This document shows positions 12,706-21,222 of a stretch of 64,000 bases of DNA, piece by piece (position 1 is the first letter of the stretch; every line of letters begins with the position of its first letter). Under the pieces are notes generated by a model that was given only the letters and a program-made list of their open reading frames with translations, did not search any database and was not told the DNA's origin. A program made the translations under genes and the position numbers. Origin of the DNA: CAWCDJ01 sp963794265 (GTDB lineage Bacteria > Acidobacteriota > Terriglobia > Bryobacterales > Bryobacteraceae); assembly GCA_963794265.1 (NCBI GenBank), contig CAWCDJ010000007.1, positions 1 to 64,000 on the forward strand. The letters run 5' to 3'.

Positions 12706-13230
12706 ATGGCAAGAGAGAGCACACAGCACAAACTGGACCGGGTTCGGTCACCGCGCGTTCAGATCACCTATGACGTGGAGGTCGGAGGCGCGATTGAACT
12801 GAAGGAGCTCCCGTTCGTGGTCGGCGTTTTGGGCGATTTTACCGGACAGCCCGAACAGCCGCTCCCCAAGCTCAAGGAGCGGAAGTTCGTGGAGGTGAAC
12901 CCCGATAATTTCGATACGGTCCTGGAAGGCATGAAGCCGCACCTTTCCTTTACCGTCGAAAACAAGCTGAGCGAGGAGTCCGACGCGCCGAACCTCAAGG
13001 TGGATCTGAAGTTCACCAAGATGGAAGATTTCGAACCGCAGAACGTCGCGCGCCAGGTGAAGCCGCTCAAAGAGTTACTGGACCTTCGTACCCGGCTCTC
13101 GGACCTGCGGGGCAGCCTGCAGGGCAACGACAAGCTGGAGGAGGCGCTTCTCGAATCGGTCGGGAATGCCGAGAAGCTCCAGAAATTGAAGGGCGAGATC
13201 AAGGGAAAGGGAGACCAGTCCAATGGCTGA
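12706..13230 (+). CDS. tssB: T6SS contractile sheath small subunit TssB
   Basis: 174 residues, the usual family size. The N-terminal region carries the TssB/VipA signatures: HKLDRVRSPRVQITYDVEV and LPFVVGVLGDFTG, then FVEVNPDNFDTVLEGMKPHL. TssB and TssC polymerise into the cytoplasmic sheath whose contraction drives the Hcp tube. The start is fixed by AGGGAGG eight bases upstream. It is the first gene of the operon, and its stop overlaps tssC by eight bases. Confidence 0.97.
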   Translation: MARESTQHKLDRVRSPRVQITYDVEVGGAIELKELPFVVGVLGDFTGQPEQPLPKLKERKFVEVNPDNFDTVLEGMKPHLSFTVENKLSEESDAPNLKVDLKFTKMEDFEPQNVARQVKPLKELLDLRTRLSDLRGSLQGNDKLEEALLESVGNAEKLQKLKGEIKGKGDQSNG

Positions 13231-14707
13231 TCCACAACAGGCACAACCGTCGGCTGCGGCCAGTGAAGTTCAGGAAAAAGGTCTGCTTGACACGCTCGTG
13301 GACGAGGGCCGCTTCGGCGCGGAGCCGGCCGCCCGCGAACGCGGCAAGAACCTGGTGAAGGAGTTCGTTGCGCAGGTGCTCGAAGGCTCCATGACCATCG
13401 CGCGCGACGCGGAAATGATGATCAACGCGCGTATCGCGCAGATCGATCATCTCATCTCCATCCAGCTCAACGAAGTCATGCATCATCCATCGTTCCAGAA
13501 GCTGGAAGGCACCTGGCGCGGTGTGAAGTATCTGATGGACCAGAGCGAAACCGGCACGCAGCTCAAGATCCGCATCATGAACTGCAACAAGAAGGAGCTG
13601 CTGAAGGATATGCAGCGCGCGCCGGAATTCGACCAGAGCGCGTTGTTCAAGAAGATCTACGAAGAGGAGTACGGAGTCTTCGGCGGCTCGCCGTTCGGCG
13701 CTCTCGTCGGCGACTACGAATTCGGCAAGCATCCCGAGGATCTGGAACTGTTGGAGCAGGTTTCCCATGTGGCCGCCGCGGCGCACGCTCCGTTCCTTTC
13801 GGCTGCCAGTTCCGAACTGCTCAACCTGCCGAGTTGGACCACTCTGGACGCCCCGCGCGATCTGGCCAAGGTCTTTGACACCACCGAGTACGCCAAGTGG
13901 AAGAGCTTCCGTCAATCGGAAGATTCCCGATACACCGCGCTCACGCTGCCGCGAGTTCTCGGCCGGTTGCCTTACGGTAAAGACACCAAGCCGGTGGAGG
14001 ATTTCAGCTACGAAGAGCACGTGGACGGAAGCGATCATTCCAAGTATCTGTGGATGAACGCGGCCTTCACGTTAGCTACCCGTATGACGAATTCCTTCTC
14101 CCAGTACGGCATGTGCGTCGCCATGCGCGGCGTGGAAGGCGGCGGCCTTGTGACGGGGCTGCCGGTTCATAACTTCTACACCGACGAAGGCGACGTGACC
14201 ATGAAGTGCCCCACCGAGGTGCCGGTCACGGACCGTCGCGAGAAGGAGTTGGCCGATCTCGGCTTTGTTCCGATAGTGCACTGTAAGGATACCGATTATG
14301 CGGCGTTCTTCAGTGTGCAGTCCTGCCAAAAGCCCAAGCTGTACGACACTGACGCGGCCAACGCGAACGCGCGCCTTTCGGCCCAAATCCCTTACATCAT
14401 GGCTGTCTCGCGGTTTGCGCATTATCTGAAAGCGATGATGCGCGACAAGATCGGCAGCTTTATGTCGCGGACGGAAGCGGAAATTTTCCTCAACCGTTGG
14501 ATCACGCGATATGTGATTCCGGACGACACCGCGTCGCCTCAAATGAAGGCCCGCTGCCCCTTGCGTGAAGCGCGCGTGGATGTCATGGAAGTCCCTGGTA
14601 AGCCCGGAGTATATCGGGCAGTTGCGTTTCTCAGGCCGCACTTCCAGTTGGAAGAACTGACTGTGTCGCTGCGGCTGGTCGCGGATTTGCCGGCCCCGGC
14701 GAAATAG
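13223..14707 (+). CDS. tssC: T6SS contractile sheath large subunit TssC
   Basis: 494 residues, full length. Family signatures include EGTWRGVKYLMDQSETG, VFGGSPFGALVGDYEF and, at the C-terminus, ARVDVMEVPGKPGVYRAVAFLRPHFQLEEL. It forms the sheath with TssB and is the substrate platform for ClpV. Its ATG lies inside the tssB tail, so the two are translationally coupled. Confidence 0.98.
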   Translation: MADPQQAQPSAAASEVQEKGLLDTLVDEGRFGAEPAARERGKNLVKEFVAQVLEGSMTIARDAEMMINARIAQIDHLISIQLNEVMHHPSFQKLEGTWRGVKYLMDQSETGTQLKIRIMNCNKKELLKDMQRAPEFDQSALFKKIYEEEYGVFGGSPFGALVGDYEFGKHPEDLELLEQVSHVAAAAHAPFLSAASSELLNLPSWTTLDAPRDLAKVFDTTEYAKWKSFRQSEDSRYTALTLPRVLGRLPYGKDTKPVEDFSYEEHVDGSDHSKYLWMNAAFTLATRMTNSFSQYGMCVAMRGVEGGGLVTGLPVHNFYTDEGDVTMKCPTEVPVTDRREKELADLGFVPIVHCKDTDYAAFFSVQSCQKPKLYDTDAANANARLSAQIPYIMAVSRFAHYLKAMMRDKIGSFMSRTEAEIFLNRWITRYVIPDDTASPQMKARCPLREARVDVMEVPGKPGVYRAVAFLRPHFQLEELTVSLRLVADLPAPAK

Positions 14708-14762
14708 CGTCGCTCGTGGCCTTGAAGTTAAAACCAAGCACAAGAGAAGAGAGGAGAACGAC

Positions 14763-15269
14763 GTGGCGGTAAATGCATACTTGTACGTTGATGGAGTCGC
14801 CGGACCCAGCACCAGTAAGCCTGGGACTATCGACGTCTTATCTTTCAGTTGGGGCGTGAGCCAAACTGCGGTCTATGGAGCGGGAGCGTCCGGCAAGGAG
14901 GCCAAGGCGGGCCGGGCTGACTTTTCGAACCTGACCATCATGAAGGTTCTGGACAAGACCACCCCCCTGCTGTGCGATCACTGCGCGACTGGGGATATCC
15001 TGAAGAAGGTTTACATACTCTACGACAAACCGGTCGGAGACAAGCAGCAGGACTACTTCCGCATCTGGCTCAAGGATGCGCTGATCACCTCCGTGCAATT
15101 GTCCGGCAGCAACGAGAATCCTACCGAGTCCGTTTCTTTTGCTTTCCAGGGCGTGGAAGTTGCGTATCGGCCGGAAAAGGACGACGGGACGCTCGATGCG
15201 GCCATTCGCAAGGGCTATGATCTGGAGTTGTTGAACGCCAACTTCGCGGCCGAAGATAACCTCACGTAA
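14763..15269 (+). CDS. hcp: T6SS tube protein Hcp (TssD)
   Basis: 168 residues of the Hcp1 family. Stacked hexameric rings form the inner tube and carry small effectors. Visible family features are an N-terminal beta-strand with YLYVDGVAG, a central segment and the strand pair ...VQLSGSNENPTESVSFAFQGVEVAY. The start is GTG, preceded by AGAGGAGA. It lies 55 bases after tssC, a common place for hcp. Confidence 0.95.
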   Translation: MAVNAYLYVDGVAGPSTSKPGTIDVLSFSWGVSQTAVYGAGASGKEAKAGRADFSNLTIMKVLDKTTPLLCDHCATGDILKKVYILYDKPVGDKQQDYFRIWLKDALITSVQLSGSNENPTESVSFAFQGVEVAYRPEKDDGTLDAAIRKGYDLELLNANFAAEDNLT

Positions 15270-15278
15270 AGGATACCC

Positions 15279-15989
15279 ATGACAGCTAAGGAACTTCTCG
15301 ACGCCGGGAAGGTCCGGGAAGCGGAGGGCGCGCTGACTGCCGCTCTCCGCGACAACCCCGCCGACGTGGCTAAGCGCACCTTTCTGTTCGAGTTACTCTG
15401 TTTTTCCGGGCAGTACGGCCGGGCCGAAAAGCACTTGGGCGTGCTGGCGCAGGCCAGCCGCGAAGCGGAAATGGGCGCCGTACTTTATTACTCCGCGCTG
15501 CACGCCGAAAAGCTGCGGCACGAGATGTTTCAGAAGCAGGAGTTTCCCGGTTCCGCCGCGGTAAAATCCCCGCCGGGCAAGCTGAACGGAAAGCCGTTCG
15601 AATCCATTGCCGACGCGGATCCCGAGATTGGGCCGCGCCTGGAGGTGTACGCGGCCGGAGCCTACCTGTGGATACCCTTCGAGCACATCGCCTCGGTGAA
15701 TATCGATCCGCCCCGCATGCTGCGCGATACGCTATGGACGCCTGCCTATGTCCTGACCGGGCCCTCCTTCAAAGGGACCGATATCGGCCAGGTAATCATC
15801 CCGGCTATCTATCCGTTCTCCTGGAAATCCGACGACCCGCTGCTCTGGCTTGGCCGGGGCACCGAATGGGTGGCGGATGATTCGGGAAACCATTTCCCCG
15901 TAGGGCAGAAGACGTTCATCGTGGATGGCGAGGAAGTGCCGCTGCTGGATATCCGGTCGCTGGAGTTCGCTTCCGATGCCGCTGCGTAA
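15279..15989 (+). CDS. tagJ: T6SS accessory protein TagJ/ImpE
   Basis: 236 residues. The N-terminal half is helical and TPR-like (AKELLDAGKVREAEGALTAALRDNPADVAKRTFLFELLCFSGQYGRAEKHL), and the C-terminal half has the ImpE signature around GTEWVADDSGNHFPVGQKTF. In other systems TagJ binds TssB and may help ClpV recycle the sheath. It follows hcp by nine bases and overlaps tssA by 14 bases. Confidence 0.92.
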   Translation: MTAKELLDAGKVREAEGALTAALRDNPADVAKRTFLFELLCFSGQYGRAEKHLGVLAQASREAEMGAVLYYSALHAEKLRHEMFQKQEFPGSAAVKSPPGKLNGKPFESIADADPEIGPRLEVYAAGAYLWIPFEHIASVNIDPPRMLRDTLWTPAYVLTGPSFKGTDIGQVIIPAIYPFSWKSDDPLLWLGRGTEWVADDSGNHFPVGQKTFIVDGEEVPLLDIRSLEFASDAAA

Positions 15990-17814
15990 AGACATACTGA
16001 ACCCGATTCCCGGCGAGAACCCCTCCGGGCAGAACCTGCGCTCCTCTCCCGTCTACGACAAGATCAAAGAGGCTCGGCGGCAGGATGACGAACTGCCGCA
16101 GGGGGCTTGGCAGCATGAGCGGAAAGTCGCCGACTATCCGCTGGTCATCAAGCTCGCGCAGGACACCATCGCCACTCAAAGCAAAGATCTCCAGTTGTCG
16201 GTCTGGTTGTGTGAGGCTCTGGTCAAGAGAGAGGGGATCGGCGGCTTCCGCGAGGGCATCGAACTCTGTACGGGCCTGATTGGCGGCTTTTGGGAAACCC
16301 TTTATCCCGAGGCCGAGGACGGCGACCTCGAAGACCGCCTGGTCGTGCTGGAATTCCTTCCCAAGAAATTGCCCGCCGCCATGAAGAACCTGCCTCTGTG
16401 CGATGCCGGGATCGATTTCTTCGAATACAAGAAATCCCGCACCGTGCAATACGAGGACCAGGCCAAGAGCAAAGAGGAAAAGGCCGCGCGCGAGAAAGCC
16501 CTCAAGGAAGGAAAACTCCCTCCGGAGGTATTCGACAAATCGTTCGCGGAAACGCCCAAGGCGTTTTACGCCGGCCTCGAACAGCAACTCGACGCTTCGC
16601 TCGAATCGGTCCAGGGGCTCGACGGCGTCTGTCAGGAAAAGTTCCAGGACGAGGCGCCCACATTCGGCCCCCTGAAGGATGCGATTGCCGAGGTCCGCCA
16701 GGTGGTCCACTCCCTGCTTCAGAAGAAGCGCGAGATCGAACCCGATCCGGTGGAGGAAGCGCCGCCGGTGGTTGAAGAAGCTGCCGCCGCTGCGGCGGCG
16801 GGCGGCGAAGGCGGGTCCGGCGCGGGTGCGGGCGAACCGGCGCAGGGTTTCGGTTTCGTCTCGGGCTCCAGCATGGATGCGCTCCTCGCGCTGCGGTCCG
16901 CCGCCGAACCGGCCGGCCGCCGGGAAGCGATCGCGGGGGTTGCCGCCGCGGCCGCCTTTCTGCGCAAGCAGGAGCCCTTCAGCCCGGCGCCTTACCTGAT
17001 GCTTCGCGGCCTGCGCTGGGGCGAGTTGCGCGCTTCGAATGATCCCGCCGTTCTGGAGGCCCCGCCCAGCGATCTCCGCCAGCAGATCAAGGCACTGGCG
17101 CTCAACAGCAAGTGGCACGAACTTCTGCAGTTGGCGGAATCGATGATGGCCCTGCCGTGCGGCCGGGCCTGGCTCGACCTGCAGCGCTTCGTCGTCGAGG
17201 CCTGCGTGGCCCTGGGCGACGACTACCGCTCGATTGCGATCGCCATCCGCTCCGAACTCCGTACGCTTCTGCGCGATCTTCCGAATCTGCTGGATGCCGC
17301 GCTCAGCGACGATACCCCCGCGGCCAATCCGCAAACGCAGGAGTGGCTGCGCGAGATTCTCGCCGAGCCTTCCGGTTCGGCTCCCCAGGCGGATCCGCCG
17401 CGTGTGCCGGTGATGGAACACGGCCGCACTCCCGGCTGGCAAAAGAAATTTGTCGACGCTCACGCCCTGGCGCTCGAGGCCATGCGCTCCGGCCAGGCGC
17501 AGAAGGCAGTCGCCATCCTGCAGCGCGAAGTGGAACGGCAGTTGAGCGGCCGGGGCCGCTTCCAGCGCAAGCTGCAACTGGCGCAGATCTGTATCGCGGC
17601 CGGAAAGGACGCGATCGCCCAACCGCTGCTCGACGACGTGGCCGCCGCCATCGAGACGCACAAACTGGAGGATTGGGAAGACCGCGAAACGGTGGCCGGC
17701 GCACTCCTGTTCCTGGTGCAGAACAGCAAGAAGATCCAGGGCGACGCCAAGGCTAAGCAGGCCATGTTCGAACGCATCTGCCGCCTCGACCCGGTCCAGG
17801 CGCTGACCATCTGA
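15976..17814 (+). CDS. tssA: T6SS baseplate/cap protein TssA
   Basis: 612 residues from the ATG at 15976; a longer frame exists upstream, but the ImpA N-terminal motif (MPLRKDILNPIPGENPSG) begins exactly here. The ImpA_N domain covers roughly residues 1-130. A low-complexity Ala/Gly/Glu linker lies near residues 255-295, and the C-terminal 300 residues form a helical domain as in long TssA/VasJ proteins. TssA primes and coordinates tube-sheath assembly. It overlaps tagJ by 14 bases. Confidence 0.93.
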   Translation: MPLRKDILNPIPGENPSGQNLRSSPVYDKIKEARRQDDELPQGAWQHERKVADYPLVIKLAQDTIATQSKDLQLSVWLCEALVKREGIGGFREGIELCTGLIGGFWETLYPEAEDGDLEDRLVVLEFLPKKLPAAMKNLPLCDAGIDFFEYKKSRTVQYEDQAKSKEEKAAREKALKEGKLPPEVFDKSFAETPKAFYAGLEQQLDASLESVQGLDGVCQEKFQDEAPTFGPLKDAIAEVRQVVHSLLQKKREIEPDPVEEAPPVVEEAAAAAAAGGEGGSGAGAGEPAQGFGFVSGSSMDALLALRSAAEPAGRREAIAGVAAAAAFLRKQEPFSPAPYLMLRGLRWGELRASNDPAVLEAPPSDLRQQIKALALNSKWHELLQLAESMMALPCGRAWLDLQRFVVEACVALGDDYRSIAIAIRSELRTLLRDLPNLLDAALSDDTPAANPQTQEWLREILAEPSGSAPQADPPRVPVMEHGRTPGWQKKFVDAHALALEAMRSGQAQKAVAILQREVERQLSGRGRFQRKLQLAQICIAAGKDAIAQPLLDDVAAAIETHKLEDWEDRETVAGALLFLVQNSKKIQGDAKAKQAMFERICRLDPVQALTI

Positions 17815-17818
17815 ACCC

Positions 17819-18310
17819 ATGGCGCACTCCGCTACAGAAACTGCCGTCACCCTCTCGGTTCTGGACCGGCTGATCGATCTCGATCCACGCAATTCCAAGG
17901 AAGTTCCGCCCACCCGCGTGCAATCGGAGCGCATGCTGCGCGACGCCGTTCGCCGCGATCTCGAATGGCTGCTCAACACGCGGCGCATCGCCGTGCTGCC
18001 GGACGAGGGCCTGAAGGAGCTGAACCGTTCCGTCTACCTTTTCGGCCTTCCCGATTTCACCGGCTTCAGCATCGCCACGCCCAACGATAAGACCAAGCTG
18101 ATCCGGCAGCTTCAGAACGCCATCAGGATCTTCGAGCCGCGCATTGCCAAGCCGCGCATCGTTCCGCTCGAAACCGAAACGGCCGGTACGCGCACCCTGC
18201 GCTTCCGGATCGAAGGGCTGCTGCTGATGGATCCGGAACCCGAGCACGTCTCCTTCGATACCGTCCTGCAACTGACCAGCGGGCAGTACGAGGTTCAGAA
18301 TGCGGGATGA
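17819..18310 (+). CDS. tssE: T6SS baseplate protein TssE (gp25-like)
   Basis: 163 residues with the gp25/IraD fold: a basic N-terminal helix (MLRDAVRRDLEWLLNTRR), then ...FGLPDFTGF and, near the end, TLRFRIEGLLLMDP-P--VSFDT. TssE is the small wedge protein that nucleates the sheath. It starts four bases after tssA and overlaps tssF by 11 bases. Confidence 0.93.
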   Translation: MAHSATETAVTLSVLDRLIDLDPRNSKEVPPTRVQSERMLRDAVRRDLEWLLNTRRIAVLPDEGLKELNRSVYLFGLPDFTGFSIATPNDKTKLIRQLQNAIRIFEPRIAKPRIVPLETETAGTRTLRFRIEGLLLMDPEPEHVSFDTVLQLTSGQYEVQNAG

Positions 18311-20165
18311 ACTGCTGCTCTACTACGAACGCGAGCTCAGCTTTCTCCGCGAGATGGGCGGAGAGTTCGCCGAAAAATACCCCAAGATCGCCGCGCGCCT
18401 TCAGTTCGACCCGTCTAACGAAGCGGGCGACCCCCACGTGGAGCGCCTCCTGCAGGCCTTCGCGCTGCTGGCCGGCAGGGTTCATCTCAAGCTCGACGAC
18501 GATTTTCCCGAGATCACCGAAGCGATCCTCGGGATTGTCTACCCGCACCTGATCCGGCCTATCCCTTCGATGGCGATCGCCGAGTTCGGCATCGATCTGG
18601 AGCGCGGCAAACTCACCACCGGCATGCCCATCCCGCGCGAGACCGTGCTCTATTCGCGGCCCGTCGCGGGGGTCCCGTGCAAATTCCGCACCTGCTCCGA
18701 CCTCACGCTGTGGCCGCTCGCGGTCACGGCGGCGGAATGGAGAACTCCCGACCGGCTGCGGCCATCGCTCAAGGCTTCCGAGCCGTTCGTCATCCGGCTG
18801 GCCGTTTCGAGCAGCCCGGACGCTCCTTTGCCCAAGCTGGAAATCGGCAGCCTGCGCTTTCACCTGGCGGGCGAGAACAGCCTGGTGCACGCGCTCTACG
18901 AGCAACTCTGCTCGAAGCTCACCCGCATCGTGGTGCGCGATCCGGGAAACCCGAGAGTGCCGGCTGTTACGCTTCCGGCCTCCTGCCTGCGGCCCGCCGG
19001 ATTCGCGGAGAGCGATGCGATGCTCCCATACCCGCGCCGTTCCTTCCCCGGGTACCGCACGTTGCAGGAATTCTTCACCCTTCCGGCCAAGTTCCTCTTC
19101 GTGGATATCGTTGGGCCTCCGGGCGAAGATGGCAAGCCGCGGCCGCTCGGGGAGGTCTTCGAATCCGGATTTACCAACCAGGCGGAATTCGTGTTTCTCT
19201 TTGCGAACGCGGTGGACGAAGACCGCCGCGAGCGCCTGGAGATCGGCGTCACACCCAAAGTCTTCCGGCTGGGGTGCGTCCCCATCGTCAACCTCTTTCC
19301 GCAGACGGCCGAACCGATTCTGTTCGACCAGCATAAGTACGAATACCCGCTGCGGCCCGACATCCGGCGCCCGATGGCCGTCGAGATCTTCTCGGTGGAC
19401 CAGGTCAGCACCATCGACCCTGCTTCGCGGCAGATCGTCACCTACCGTCCCTTCTATTCCTACCGCCACGAAACCGAGGTCAGCCAGGACTGCTTCTGGA
19501 TCGCCAACCGCCGCATGTCCAGCCGGCTGAACGACGAAGGCTCGGATATCTACCTGGCGCTGGTGGACCGGTCCATGCGCGCCGCGCTGCCCAAGACGGA
19601 TACGCTCACCATCCACACTACCTGCACCAACCGCAACCTGCCCTCGCGGCTGCCCTGGGGCAACGAAGACGGCGATTTCGAACTCGAAGGCAACGCGCCG
19701 GTCAAGCGCATCCTGGCGCTGACCAAACCCACCCAGCCGCTGCGGCCACCCACCACCCGGATGGCGCTCTGGCAGTTGATTTCGCATCTTTCGCTCAACT
19801 ATCTGTCGCTGGTCGAGGGCGGCCGGAGCGCGCTGCAACAGATTCTGCGGCTCTACGATTTCACCGAGTCGCCGTTTTCCCAGCGGATGATCGAAGGAAT
19901 CGCGAGCCTGAACAGCAAGCCGCATTTCGCGCGGGTCGTCTCGGAGCACGGCATCGCGTTCGCGCGCGGGATGCGCGTCGAAATGGAATTGGACGAAGAG
20001 CAGTTCGTCGGCGGCGGCGTCTATCTGTTCGCCAGCGTGATCGAACATTTCCTGGCACTCTACGCGTCCCTCAACAGCTTCACCCAACTGGTGGCCAGGA
20101 CACGCCAGAGAAGGGAACCGCTCAAGGAATGGCCGCCCCGGGCGGGCTTGAGGATTCTCACATGA
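18300..20165 (+). CDS. tssF: T6SS baseplate protein TssF
   Basis: 621 residues. The N-terminus (MRDELLLYYERELSFLREMGGEFAEKYPKIAARL) is the standard TssF/VasA start, followed by DPHVERLLQAFALLAGRV. Two copies of TssF with one TssG form the wedge to which TssK binds. The start lies inside tssE, and the stop overlaps tssG as ATGA. Confidence 0.97.
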   Translation: MRDELLLYYERELSFLREMGGEFAEKYPKIAARLQFDPSNEAGDPHVERLLQAFALLAGRVHLKLDDDFPEITEAILGIVYPHLIRPIPSMAIAEFGIDLERGKLTTGMPIPRETVLYSRPVAGVPCKFRTCSDLTLWPLAVTAAEWRTPDRLRPSLKASEPFVIRLAVSSSPDAPLPKLEIGSLRFHLAGENSLVHALYEQLCSKLTRIVVRDPGNPRVPAVTLPASCLRPAGFAESDAMLPYPRRSFPGYRTLQEFFTLPAKFLFVDIVGPPGEDGKPRPLGEVFESGFTNQAEFVFLFANAVDEDRRERLEIGVTPKVFRLGCVPIVNLFPQTAEPILFDQHKYEYPLRPDIRRPMAVEIFSVDQVSTIDPASRQIVTYRPFYSYRHETEVSQDCFWIANRRMSSRLNDEGSDIYLALVDRSMRAALPKTDTLTIHTTCTNRNLPSRLPWGNEDGDFELEGNAPVKRILALTKPTQPLRPPTTRMALWQLISHLSLNYLSLVEGGRSALQQILRLYDFTESPFSQRMIEGIASLNSKPHFARVVSEHGIAFARGMRVEMELDEEQFVGGGVYLFASVIEHFLALYASLNSFTQLVARTRQRREPLKEWPPRAGLRILT

Positions 20166-21190
20166 CGCCGGCGATTCCCGAAGCCCATCCACTCACGGAA
20201 GTCGGTGTGGAACTGCGGGAACGCCCCGGCCTGTTCGATTTCTTCCAGGCCGTGCGCATCCTGCTCCGCATGGCGGAGGGACGCGAGACGGTCGGCGGCT
20301 TCGCCAAGCCGCAGAACGAAGCCGTCCGTTTCCAGGCCCATAATTCGCTGGCATTCCCGCCCTCCGAGATCGATTCCATCGACTGGGAGGGGCCGGTCCC
20401 CCGCATGGTAGTGAATTTCATGGGGCTCACCGGACCGCAGGGTGTCCTGCCTTACTGCTATTCCGAAATGGTGGTTGACCGCCTGCGCAACCGCGACCGC
20501 ACCATGGCCGCGTTCTTCGACATTTTCAATCACCGGATGATCTCGCTGTTCTACCAGGCCTGGGAAAAGCACCGGTCGGCGGTGGCTTACGAGCGGGATG
20601 GCGAAGACCGGCTGTCGCGATACCTGATGTGCCTGATCGGCATGGGCACCGGAGGGCTGGAACACCGCCTGGTGATCCGCGACGAGTCGCTGCTCTACTA
20701 TACCGGCCTGCTTTCGCTTCAGCCCAAGTCGGCCGCGGGCCTGCAGCGGATTGTGGAGGATTACTTCGGCGTGCCCGCCGAAGTCGAACAGTTCGTGGGC
20801 ACCTGGCAGTCGCTCGATCCCTCGAACCAGTGCGTGTTCGAGGATGGGGACTCCTTTTCCGAGCAGTTGGGGGTGGGTGTGGTGGTGGGCGATGAGATCT
20901 GGGACCAGCAGTCCCGCGTCCGCGTCAAGCTTGGCCCGCTCACGGCGGCACAGTACCTGGGCTTCCTGCCGGGTGGCCCCGCGCTCGACCCGCTGCGCGA
21001 CCTGGTGCGTTTCTTCTGCGGCATCGAGCTGGAAATCGAAGTCCAGCTTATCCTCAGCCGGGATGAAGTGCCGCGCTGTAACCTGGGCGACGGCGATGTC
21101 GCCGGACCGCGGCTCGGCTGGTTCACCTGGATGAAATCGGGCGCGGAGTTCGACCGCGCTCCATCCGATACGGTTTTCCTTTTGGGGTAG
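20162..21190 (+). CDS. tssG: T6SS baseplate protein TssG
   Basis: 342 residues from the ATG at 20162, which overlaps the tssF stop as ATGA; an earlier ATG at 20129 is less likely. The family motifs FDFFQAVRIL, VRFQAHNSLAFPPSEI and NFMGLTGPQGVLPYCYSEMV are intact. It works with TssF in the baseplate wedge. Confidence 0.96.
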   Translation: MTPAIPEAHPLTEVGVELRERPGLFDFFQAVRILLRMAEGRETVGGFAKPQNEAVRFQAHNSLAFPPSEIDSIDWEGPVPRMVVNFMGLTGPQGVLPYCYSEMVVDRLRNRDRTMAAFFDIFNHRMISLFYQAWEKHRSAVAYERDGEDRLSRYLMCLIGMGTGGLEHRLVIRDESLLYYTGLLSLQPKSAAGLQRIVEDYFGVPAEVEQFVGTWQSLDPSNQCVFEDGDSFSEQLGVGVVVGDEIWDQQSRVRVKLGPLTAAQYLGFLPGGPALDPLRDLVRFFCGIELEIEVQLILSRDEVPRCNLGDGDVAGPRLGWFTWMKSGAEFDRAPSDTVFLLG

Positions 21191-21222
21191 ACTTCTTGAA
21201 TTGAGTATTCACTGGGGGCTTG

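Noticed and set aside
15916..20192. Long minus-strand open frames across the tssA, tssE and tssF genes
   Set aside because: They are antisense shadows of well-supported T6SS genes and show biased His/Arg/Gly composition with no family motifs.
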